Shown piece after piece: positions 17,765 to 25,568 of a stretch of DNA of 64,000 nt. Under the pieces are notes generated by a model that worked only from the letters and a program-made list of their open reading frames with translations, was not told the DNA's origin and searched no databases. A program made the translations under genes and the position numbers. Each line of letters starts with the position of its first letter. The stretch's first letter is position 1. The stretch comes from UBA4660 sp034408895 (GTDB lineage: Bacteria > Bacteroidota > Bacteroidia > Flavobacteriales_D > Sanyastnellaceae): the NCBI GenBank assembly GCA_034408895.1, contig JAWXCI010000011.1, positions 1 to 64,000 of the forward strand, written 5' to 3'.

Positions 17765-18295
17765 ATGAAAACAATTGTTTCAACGGCAGTGCAGAGCAAA
17801 TCAGATCTGCTTAGCCATCATCAAAAAACTATGTTTGATGATGCACAAAGCATTCAGACAGTTGAAATGGAACCAGGCGATGCACTTTGGCGGTTTGTTT
17901 CCCAGAAAAAGAAAAACCGGTTTTCTGATTGCTGGGTTGACCGTGAAACAATGAAAGCACTAATGGAAGTCTTCCGCAGTTGGGGAGATTTTTCGGAGAA
18001 GACTAAAAAGAAAGTGGTACACGACAACTTGGCCATACTTGAACATTGGTCGAAACTGAATTGGCGCGTGAAGATCGAATTCAAGAAAAGCGTAATTGCG
18101 TATGTAGGTGCTACTGGTCCGCAAAAACACTTTTCGGATCAGCCGGAAGTTTCTCAGATGTTTAAGAGCAAGGTTTACCGAGCTACAGATCACCGGATTG
18201 GTGGTTTCAAACAATATGTGATACCGCGCTTTAAAGGGATAAAGGAAAGCAGCTCGGAGGAATTTGCCACGATATCACATTTTGCACACCTCTGA
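17765..18295 (+). CDS. Unknown protein downstream of the amidase-like effector
   Basis: 176 residues, soluble, no signal peptide. It has a charged, Lys-rich composition and a distinctive stretch GDALWRFVSQKKKNRFSD followed by CWVDRETM. I do not recognise the family. It lies 81 bp after the interrupted amidase gene and 20 bp before the next unknown gene, in the effector operon. Being cytoplasmic, it is a poor candidate for immunity against a wall hydrolase; a self-standing effector or a loading protein is possible. Confidence 0.6.
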   Translation: MKTIVSTAVQSKSDLLSHHQKTMFDDAQSIQTVEMEPGDALWRFVSQKKKNRFSDCWVDRETMKALMEVFRSWGDFSEKTKKKVVHDNLAILEHWSKLNWRVKIEFKKSVIAYVGATGPQKHFSDQPEVSQMFKSKVYRATDHRIGGFKQYVIPRFKGIKESSSEEFATISHFAHL

Positions 18296-18315
18296 AAAAA
18301 ATTATACCTACCACC

Positions 18316-18744
18316 ATGGCACTTTTAAATAAATTTTCACAATCAGAAATTTTTCTTAGTCAGGAAGAGGCACATCGCGTCATGACATTCCTCTTCGGTT
18401 CCTCAGAACTAAAGTCATCAGAATTTACTGCAAACTATATTGCTTTTGCCCAAGGGCTGCTGCTTGCTGCGATAGAGGCAAGCAATGCCATGGGAGTTGT
18501 TCATGCCTTGATGAAGGCATTTTTATATAAAGTTCCGACTTCCTTCAAAAGCATAGCCCTCGCAGTAGCGAAATTTGTAAAGAATTCTCCGAGGGCCTGG
18601 TGGAGAAACAAAAAGATTAAAACAATGAAACTGGAAGACGTGGTCATTTATGAAGCCGTCAGGAATACTCTAAAACTTGCCCACCGCTCGGAATGGGGAG
18701 CCAGAATAGCAACAGGCGAATCATTGAACAGTTACATCAAATAG
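18316..18744 (+). CDS. Unknown helical protein directly before PAAR
   Basis: 142 residues, mostly helical, no signal peptide. A fairly hydrophobic stretch (YIAFAQGLLLAAIEASNAMG) lies around residues 41-60. It is separated from the PAAR start by 2 bp, so the two are co-translated. I do not recognise it. Partners encoded right before PAAR are often adaptors, immunity proteins or N-terminal effector fragments; the sequence does not say which. Confidence 0.6.
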   Translation: MALLNKFSQSEIFLSQEEAHRVMTFLFGSSELKSSEFTANYIAFAQGLLLAAIEASNAMGVVHALMKAFLYKVPTSFKSIALAVAKFVKNSPRAWWRNKKIKTMKLEDVVIYEAVRNTLKLAHRSEWGARIATGESLNSYIK

Positions 18745-18746
18745 CC

Positions 18747-19115
18747 ATGGGAAAACCAGCAGCAAGAATAACAGACATGCACGTATGTCCAATGTTTGAT
18801 GGACCCAAACCTCATGTTGGCGGACCAATAGTTGGACCAGGAGTACCCACAGTTTTAATTGGAGGAATGCCTGCTGCTGTGATGGGTGATATGTGTACAT
18901 GTGTTGGACCTCCTGATACAATTATTCTTGGAAGTGTTGGCGTGATGATAGGTGGGAAGCCCGCTGCAAGGATGGGTGATATGTGCGCACATGGTGGGAC
19001 AATTGTTCTTGGATGCCCCACTGTATTAATAGGTGAAGTAAGTCCTCAGGCAGTTACTGCTGGAGTTGCTGCTGCGGAAGGTGCAATGGGAATGTTACCA
19101 TGTGAAAAAACATAA
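18747..19115 (+). CDS. PAAR-domain spike-tip protein
   Basis: 122 residues from ATG 18747 (MGKPAARITDMHVCP); an upstream in-frame start at 18693 would overlap the preceding gene. It is a single PAAR domain with the repeated Gly-Pro turns (GGPIVGPGVPTVLIGG, then GDMCTCVGPPD, then GKPAARMGDMCAHGG) and His/Cys zinc ligands. It caps VgrG and sharpens the spike. It ends 10 bp before the RHS gene, suggesting that PAAR and RHS toxin act as a pair rather than as one fused protein. Confidence 0.93.
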   Translation: MGKPAARITDMHVCPMFDGPKPHVGGPIVGPGVPTVLIGGMPAAVMGDMCTCVGPPDTIILGSVGVMIGGKPAARMGDMCAHGGTIVLGCPTVLIGEVSPQAVTAGVAAAEGAMGMLPCEKT

Positions 19116-19125
19116 GCTACGTTTT

Positions 19126-21858
19126 ATGTTTCAAATAAAAAATAATCAGCTTGATGTTTTTAGGGTTCCGCTAAGAGCCAAAGCAAGAGAAAAATTTCTT
19201 GCTCAACTTCAAAGTAATGGTTATGAAAAAATTTACGAGACTGAAAATAGTGTTCATATACTAGATTCGAAAAAGAGAAAATCAGTTCTTGACTATTCAG
19301 AAAAGAATTTGTTAAGTCAATTCACCAAGCCAACTGGTGTAAAAAGCAAGTTTACTTATGATGAAGAGGATAGACTCAGTCAAATTGAGCTTGCAACTAA
19401 AGAAACATTAAATTTAAAATACAAAGACGAATTACCTAAAAGTATTAATATAAATGGTGCAATACTTGAAATAGTTTATACTGCCAAGAGCCAGATTTCT
19501 GAAATTGTTTTTCCTGATAAAAAAAGTGTTCGTTTTCAGTATGGAGAAAACGATAAGTTGATTTCTATTACCAATCGTGCTGGTGAAACTCAATTTTTTA
19601 ATACAACAATAATTGATGGAAAATTAATTCATCAACTGAAAGATTCATTAGGCAGGCAGATTCAGTTTACTATGGATTCTTTTGGAGGAATGGAAAAAAT
19701 TTTACTTCCTGATGGAACTTCACAGGAAGTATCATACAATGAAGATTTAGATGCTGAAGTAGTAAAGCTGCGAAATGGTAAAACAAAAACTATTTATAGT
19801 GGTGAACTTTATCTTGAAAGAATTGAATGGGAAGATGGAAGTTTTCAGGATATTAAACTTAATGAGAAACTTCAAGTACAATCTATTGAAAATTCAACAG
19901 GAATTATTTCTTATGAGTATGATGAATACGGAAGACCGCTATCTGAATCATATCAAGAGTCTAAAGTAATTTACATTTACGATAATGAGTTACTTAAAAA
20001 GATTATTTACCCAAGTGGATTAAAAGTTACTTATGAGTATAATGAGGATGATGAACTGCAATCGGTAAAAATTGGCGATAAGGAAATAAATTATCAGTAC
20101 AATGCTGATGGAACTTTATCCCAAATTAACTATCCAAACGGAATAAATGAGGAACAAAAAAATTTTGTTTTCAGCGGTTTGCAGAAATCAAGACTGATAA
20201 ATAAATCGGGAAGTGTAATCTCAGAACAAACTTACTCTTATGACGAACTGGGTCGTTTGAAAACATTACATGACTTAGAAAAAAATACCGCAAGAGATTG
20301 GCAGTTTGAGTATGATGCTGAACATCGCTTAACTTCTGCTAAGGAAAACAACCAAAATAATTACGAGAAATATTCTTATGATGCAAAAGGAAATATAATA
20401 CAAGCCAATGAAATCAAAATAGAGATAGGCTTAATGGACGAGGTAAAGCGTCTTGGCAATAACCTTTTAGAATATGACAAAGCAGGAAATTTATCGGGAT
20501 TTAATGATGATAATAACAGAAAATTTAAATTCAAATTCTCAGAAAATAATACTTTAAAACATGCTCTGATTAATAATGAGACATGGGAGTATTGGTACGA
20601 TGGTTTAGGAAGAAGAGTTGGAAAGTCAAATGGTAATGAAGCATACAAATATTTTTGGGCAGGTGATAAATTACTATCCGAAGAATATAGCAAAGCAGAT
20701 TTAGTTATTAACCGCGAATATATTTATACTGACAGTAATGTTCCTGTTGCATTTATAGAGGGAAACAAAATTTATTATTTTCAAAAAGATGTACGTGGAG
20801 CAATAATAAGAGTGCATGATGAAAGAGGGGAAATAGTTTGGAGTGCAAGCTACACCGCATTTGGGAAAGCAAATATTTCTATTGAGAAGATTAAACAACC
20901 CTGGAGATTAGCAGGTCAATATTTTGATAATGAAACAGGGTTGCATTATAACCTTGCCCGTTATTACAGTCCTTATTTACGCAGTTTTTTATCTCTTGAT
21001 CCTAAATGGATTTTGTTTGGAGCAAATAACTATAGTTATGCTGCCAATGACCCATATAATAAAATTGACACGGATGGTAACTGGCCTGAGTGGTTAAATA
21101 CTAAAAATGTACTTTCTGTTGGAGCAGGTATTGTTGCAGGGGTTGCAACGGCAGCCGCAGCGGTTGCTGTTGCAGGAGCTATTGGAATATCTGCACCTGT
21201 AATTGCTGGTTCATTGGTGGCTCTTGTAATAATAGGAGCAATATCCGGTTTTGTGGCTGGCGCAACAGAATCCATTGTAAGCGATTTAATGGATCATAAA
21301 GATATATTTATTGCATGTGCTCTTAAATCTGGATTGTGGGGGGCTGCTATTGGAGCTGTATTAGGTCCAGTGCTTAAGTTAGCATCAGGGCCTCTTGGTG
21401 CTCTTGGAAGGGGAATTGGCGCAAAGATTGTAAAAATATTTCCAAGTCTTGGAAAGTGGGCAAAAGGTCTTGCACAAAAGGAAGCAAAAAAAGCCGCTGA
21501 AAAAATATTAAAAAGTGGAAGATCAAAATCTAAACTTCCAAGAGCTGTTAGTGTAGCAGTTGATAAAAAGACAGGTAAAGTTTATACTGGCGAAAGCGGT
21601 AGGGTAAAACCTCCCAGAACTGATTTGCATCCTGAATTGGAGCAAAGAATGCCTAAAGAAAGTTTGGAAAGACATTCTCCTGATAATTGTGCAGAAGTTG
21701 ATGCAGCTAACGAAGCATTAAAAGATGGTGCAAAGATTGAAGATTTGGAAATCCATACGGTGAAGATTGAGAAAAATACTGGTGTGGTTTCTGATTTTGA
21801 ACCCTGCAATAATTGCCAACAAACATTTGAAGGAGTTGAAATGACAAGCAAAAAATAA
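19126..21858 (+). CDS. RHS/YD-repeat toxin with C-terminal YwqJ-like deaminase
   Basis: 910 residues from ATG 19126. Residues about 40-600 are YD repeats, ending in the RHS core (NETGLHYNLARYYSPYLRSF). A Gly/Ala-rich hydrophobic segment follows (VGAGIVAGVATAAAAVAVAG), probably to help cross a membrane. The last 100 residues resemble YwqJ-like deaminases: CAEV with Cys855 and Glu857, and PCNNC with Cys894 and Cys897 as zinc ligands. The likely targets are nucleic-acid bases or nucleotides. Its A+T content is clearly higher than that of the T6SS genes. The immunity gene follows 5 bp later. Confidence 0.87.
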   Translation: MFQIKNNQLDVFRVPLRAKAREKFLAQLQSNGYEKIYETENSVHILDSKKRKSVLDYSEKNLLSQFTKPTGVKSKFTYDEEDRLSQIELATKETLNLKYKDELPKSININGAILEIVYTAKSQISEIVFPDKKSVRFQYGENDKLISITNRAGETQFFNTTIIDGKLIHQLKDSLGRQIQFTMDSFGGMEKILLPDGTSQEVSYNEDLDAEVVKLRNGKTKTIYSGELYLERIEWEDGSFQDIKLNEKLQVQSIENSTGIISYEYDEYGRPLSESYQESKVIYIYDNELLKKIIYPSGLKVTYEYNEDDELQSVKIGDKEINYQYNADGTLSQINYPNGINEEQKNFVFSGLQKSRLINKSGSVISEQTYSYDELGRLKTLHDLEKNTARDWQFEYDAEHRLTSAKENNQNNYEKYSYDAKGNIIQANEIKIEIGLMDEVKRLGNNLLEYDKAGNLSGFNDDNNRKFKFKFSENNTLKHALINNETWEYWYDGLGRRVGKSNGNEAYKYFWAGDKLLSEEYSKADLVINREYIYTDSNVPVAFIEGNKIYYFQKDVRGAIIRVHDERGEIVWSASYTAFGKANISIEKIKQPWRLAGQYFDNETGLHYNLARYYSPYLRSFLSLDPKWILFGANNYSYAANDPYNKIDTDGNWPEWLNTKNVLSVGAGIVAGVATAAAAVAVAGAIGISAPVIAGSLVALVIIGAISGFVAGATESIVSDLMDHKDIFIACALKSGLWGAAIGAVLGPVLKLASGPLGALGRGIGAKIVKIFPSLGKWAKGLAQKEAKKAAEKILKSGRSKSKLPRAVSVAVDKKTGKVYTGESGRVKPPRTDLHPELEQRMPKESLERHSPDNCAEVDAANEALKDGAKIEDLEIHTVKIEKNTGVVSDFEPCNNCQQTFEGVEMTSKK

Positions 21859-21863
21859 CTAAA

Positions 21864-22319
21864 ATGGACATTGATAAAGTAAAAAATATTTTAATAAAGT
21901 CTGGTTGGAATGAAGACCACCATATTTCTACTGATATTATTCAATCAGTATATAAAAAATACGGGTTCCCTATTTTTTCCAATGTTGTTCAAATACTTGA
22001 AAAATTAGGATTCATTAAGATTATTTTTTTTAATAAAAAAAGCAACAAAGAAGATTATTTTGATTTTAATTTTGAAGAAGCATGTAAAATAGAAGCCCCA
22101 GAAAGATTAGAGGAAGAGTATAATATTAGAACTCAATCACAACTAACAGTAATCGGAACTGCTTATAGAAACTATTATATTATAATGGTAGATGGTAAAA
22201 ATCAAGTTTATATGGCATATGATTCTTTATTATTTAAGTGTGGAAACTCAATCGAGGAAGCAATTATAAATATTGTTAATGATAATGAATTTATAGAAAT
22301 TCCTTATATGGATGATTAA
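21864..22319 (+). CDS. SUKH-3-like immunity protein
   Basis: 151 residues, very A+T-rich. The pattern (SGWNEDHHISTDII, a central EEACKIEAPERLEE, then IGTAYRNYYIIMVDGKNQVYMAYDSLLFKCGNS read in parts) fits SUKH-3 immunity domains, which often end with a G-x-AY ... G-x-VY signature. SUKH proteins bind and neutralise nucleic-acid-targeting polymorphic toxins, and YwqJ-like deaminases are among their usual partners. Five bases separate it from the RHS stop. It is cytoplasmic, as expected for a deaminase antidote. Confidence 0.7.
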   Translation: MDIDKVKNILIKSGWNEDHHISTDIIQSVYKKYGFPIFSNVVQILEKLGFIKIIFFNKKSNKEDYFDFNFEEACKIEAPERLEEEYNIRTQSQLTVIGTAYRNYYIIMVDGKNQVYMAYDSLLFKCGNSIEEAIINIVNDNEFIEIPYMDD

Positions 22320-22392
22320 ATATGAAACTTAAAGTTAAAATATTATATCGATAATGAATAGGTTTTAAAATGAAATAATGTAAGATATAGTA

Positions 22393-23010
22393 ATGTTAGG
22401 TCAAAATCAAGATCAGCTCAGCCACACCTACTCCATCCTCGATGCAGCCCGCATCTTTGGTGAGTTAGATACTGCCCAACAGTTGCAAACAAATTTTTTG
22501 AGTTTGTATATGGGGCAGAGTGAGGAGTTGCTGAGTTCCGTTGCACCTTATTTATTTGCTTACCAACCCGATTCAGAATTTGGAAAATGGTTATTAGAAA
22601 AAGGCTGGGGAAATTCGTGGGGCATGTTTGTGGAGACTACAGTTTCGTTAGAAGATTTAAGAAAACACTTTCGCAAATTCTTATTGGTAAAAACCGAAGA
22701 TGGCAAAGAATTATATTTCCGTTTTTATGATCCGCGGGTGCTGCGCATTTTTCTTCCGACATGTGACAAAGCACAAGTCAAGGAATTTTTCGGGCCGGTA
22801 AAACAATTCATGCTCGAGGACGAAGACCCGGCTTTTGCTCTTAGGTACTGGCTTGAGAATTTTGAGTTGAAGAGCGCACGATTTGAAGCTAAGGAGGGGG
22901 ACCTGATGAGAACTGAATCAAAGGTGGCCAATGGAGAAAAATCCATTGCCGATCAAAAAAAGGAACCTGCACAAAACACTTCTTCAAATTCCAATTCATG
23001 GATAGACTGA
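22393..23010 (+). CDS. DUF4123 T6SS adaptor/chaperone
   Basis: 205 residues. The DUF4123 pattern is clear: YSILDAAR near the start, PYLFAYQPDSEFGKWLLEKGWGNSWG, then DGKELYFRFYDPRVLRIFLP. Proteins of this family load specific effectors onto VgrG or PAAR. The tail after residue 160 is low-complexity and charged. It is the last gene of the effector operon, and its composition is closer to the T6SS genes than to the A+T-rich RHS-immunity pair before it. It most probably loads the PAAR-RHS effector. Confidence 0.85.
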   Translation: MLGQNQDQLSHTYSILDAARIFGELDTAQQLQTNFLSLYMGQSEELLSSVAPYLFAYQPDSEFGKWLLEKGWGNSWGMFVETTVSLEDLRKHFRKFLLVKTEDGKELYFRFYDPRVLRIFLPTCDKAQVKEFFGPVKQFMLEDEDPAFALRYWLENFELKSARFEAKEGDLMRTESKVANGEKSIADQKKEPAQNTSSNSNSWID

Positions 23011-23129
23011 AGGGGTTCTATAAGTTTTACCGGATTTACGCGATTTTCCTGATTCAAATAATTGCTGATAAAAAATATCCGGGAATCAATTTTTCTGCAC
23101 GGAAACGCGCAGAACCACCGGGAAGGGCT

Positions 23130-23137
23130 TACGTTTG
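23130..23137 (+). promoter_or_regulatory. Candidate -7 element for the caspase-like gene
   Basis: TACGTTTG fits TAnnTTTG and lies 42 bases before the ATG at 23179. No convincing -33 element is seen. Confidence 0.35.
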
Positions 23138-23178
23138 AACCGACCTAAACTTCTGTATGGAACTAAAACCGTGTCAGA

Positions 23179-24018
23179 ATGAATCAAACTTTACCATTCA
23201 AAATGAAGATTCAGGGAAGCCAATTCCCAAAAAATGCTTGCGCCTTTAGTCGCATAGCATATCAGAAAATCATCCCGTTCATTTTTCTTATAGCATTTTC
23301 GTTCTCACCTTGGCTTTGCCAATGCCAAACCAACCGCGCTCTGCTCATTGGCATTAACAACTATCAAAAACCCGACAGTGCAGTTCATTTAAAAACACGG
23401 AGCCAGGAAATCACAAACCTACTCGGTTGTGAAAATGATGTAATGGTCATGGATCAAATTCTCCAGGCAAGGTTTGGTTTTGAAGCCTCCAATATTTCCT
23501 GGTTGCTGAACCATGAAGCCACGCACGATGCAATTTTGATTGCACTTAACGAACAACTGCAAGTGGCAAATTCCGGGGATGTGTTTTTCTTTCTCTTTTC
23601 AGGGCACGGAAGTCAAATCAGGAATCCGCTTTCCATCGAGCCAGACAAAAAAGATGAAACCATTGTGCCGGCCGATGGCATCTATGCGGGCAAACTAATT
23701 CGCGATAAAGAACTCGCCAACCTCTTCCAGCAATTTATTGACAAGGGTGTAACGGTTACAGCGATTTTCGAATGTTGCCACAGTGGTTCCATGGCTCGAG
23801 GTGTTAGTACCGGCATCAAGATGCTCGCTACAGGAGATGAGGTGATTCAGGATGATAGGACTTACCCACAACCTGAAAAAAACGGTGCACTGATAATAAG
23901 CGCAGCGCAGGATTTTGAAGTTGCACAGGAATACAGATTCGGTGACCAAACCGTGCATGGTTCGTTCCTGAAATGTATGGCCGATGTGATTGCCGGATCA
24001 CCAACGGAATTGAATATC
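23179..24018 (+). pseudogene. Caspase-like (peptidase C14) protein, 3' end lost
   Basis: An N-terminal hydrophobic signal (FIFLIAFSFSPWLCQC) is followed by a caspase/metacaspase p20 domain: RALLIGIN at residue 53, His143 in FSGHGSQ, and Cys200 in ECCHSGS. About 280 residues are genuine. Beyond 24018 the frame continues to 24390, but that stretch is antisense to an integrase gene, so the normal C-terminus has been replaced. The protease core is nearly complete and a chimeric product is conceivable. Export suggests an envelope role and not a cytoplasmic abortive-infection one. Confidence 0.7.
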
Positions 24019-25065
24019 ATGGAATGTGAGCGCCTTTTGAATGTTACACAGAGTAGCGAGTTCTTTCAGGTAGTCATTCATTTTCTGGTTACTCATAACG
24101 TGGAATATTTCTTCTTCGGGTTCTCTTTTTTGCCAATCACCAAAGCGCTGCTGAATGAGTTGGAAGGGAATTTCAAGAAGAGGCACGTTGGTTTTGGTAT
24201 TCGTCTTTTGTCGCCTGGTGCGTATCCAGAAACGTCCACCTTCATGATGAATATGTTTCATCCTCAATCCTTTCAGATCAATGTATGCAAGACCCGTAAA
24301 GCAGCTAAAGATGAAATGGTCGCGCACCCGGCACAATCTTTCCGATTCAATCGGTTGGCGAAGCATGCGATCAATTTCCTGCTCGGTTAGATATGGTCTT
24401 ACAACTTCTTGAAGACTGATCTTGAATTGGGCAAAGGGGTCGTGCCGGATATATCCATGAGCCAACCCATTTTTGAAAACCGTCTTTACAGTTTGCAAAT
24501 ACTTCATTGATGTGTTGTGGCAACAACCATGACCCCTGAGATAAACTTCAAAGTCCTCGATGAAAGTGAGGCTGAGTTTATCAAATCGAATGTCTTTTGT
24601 CTGGAAGTTTGACTGAATGAGGTTCTGGAGGTGGATTTTGCACCTGGAGTATTTCTGGATAGTTGCCGGGCTATTATTTTGACCGGACAACGTCAGCTTA
24701 CGCTTGATAATCCTATCAAACAGTTCGAGGAACATTGGTTCACCGGACGAGTTGTGATTGCTATCAATAAGTCGCTCCCGGGTAACGGAAAGATCAGGAG
24801 CCATCCCGCGCTGAATCATGTCCATGTAAATGGAGAGTGCCCGCTGTCGGTATTGACTCATTACTGAATCAAGGAATGCCTGATCAAAGTGCTTGCCTCT
24901 GAGTCGCTGGTTTCTGTTGTCCCAGTGATTAGGGTCAATGTCATGCTTCAGCGAAATAAGTATTGTCCTTTCGCCAATGGAAGCACGCATATATAATGTG
25001 TGAAGTTCGGGGTGCCCGGTCTTCCTTTTGAGAATGAAGTTTAAAACGATTGGCTTTATATGCAT
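24019..25065 (-). pseudogene. Tyrosine recombinase (IntDOT-like), catalytic C-terminus lost
   Basis: About 349 genuine residues. An N-terminal arm-binding domain (residues 1-100), a SAM-like core-binding domain (about 110-215, with FIEDFEVYLRGHG), and a catalytic domain that starts normally (FSCFTGLAYIDLKGL). It is cut right after ALTFH, where family members continue into the ARHT box and later His and Tyr. The FTGLAY form without the first Arg resembles CTnDOT-type integrases. The break coincides with the break in the caspase gene. It must be inactive. It reads away from tRNA-Ser at 25359, a likely former attachment site. Confidence 0.8.
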
Positions 25066-25280
25066 GGCGTTATGGTTTGCAAACCTCGGCCACTGGGAAT
25101 GACTGTGCTAGCGAATAGGTGCGACAATCCGCGAAGGATTCAGACCTTTGATTCGCTTGTGAAAGTTGGAGGTAAGCAGCTTGAAAGTTTTCTAAAACTT
25201 CCTCTGTAAATCCGCTCCCAATTCGCTCCTGAACCAGGGGTATTTTTTGCTGAAATTGACGTTTTTCTTCGCAGTCATAA

Positions 25281-25320
25281 GAAAAGAAAAATCCCGTCAA
25301 ACATCAGCATTGACGGGACT
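25281..25320 (-). terminator. Intrinsic terminator after tRNA-Ser
   Basis: Inverted repeat TCCCGTCAA (25292-25300) and TTGACGGGA (25310-25318), with TTTTCTTTTC following on the minus strand. T-rich sequence on the other side makes partial plus-strand function possible. Confidence 0.7.
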
Positions 25321-25358
25321 TTTCAGAATTTTTCGCTTTCTTTCTAACAGGGTTCCAG

Positions 25359-25443
25359 CGGAGAGAGAGGGATTCGAACCCCCGTTGGTATTACCCAAGC
25401 CAGTTTTCAAGACTGGTGCAATCAACCGCTCTGCCATCTCTCC
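25359..25443 (-). tRNA. tRNA-Ser (anticodon TGA)
   Basis: The minus strand from 25443 reads GGAGAGATGGCAGAGCGGTT and folds into a class II tRNA: acceptor GGAGAGA/TCTCTCC, anticodon stem CCAGT with loop CTTGAAA giving anticodon TGA, an extended variable arm (TGGGTAATACCAAC), a T arm closing GGGGG/CCCTC, and discriminator G. CCA is not encoded. Its 3' end faces the truncated integrase. Confidence 0.93.
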
Positions 25444-25447
25444 GTGG

Positions 25448-25477
25448 CAAATCTATACGAAACGGGATTTTAGACAA
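25448..25477 (-). promoter_or_regulatory. Promoter of tRNA-Ser
   Basis: On the minus strand TTG (25475-25477), a 19-base spacer, then TAGATTTG (25448-25455), ending four bases before the tRNA. This is close to the ideal Bacteroidota sigma-A promoter. Confidence 0.75.
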
Positions 25478-25568
25478 GTAAACGATTAAATGATTCATTT
25501 CTCAACGCTCAAACAAAGTCGGCAAATCATGAGGAGCGGGGCACTTCAAACAGGCAAACAGAAGAACC

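Noticed and set aside
24019..24390. Extension of the caspase-like frame to 24390 as its true C-terminus
   Set aside because: This part is the exact antisense of integrase coding sequence with intact family motifs on the other strand.
25070..25300. 75-codon minus frame between the integrase relic and tRNA-Ser
   Set aside because: Its start lies in the tRNA terminator hairpin and the protein resembles nothing known; probably untranslated.
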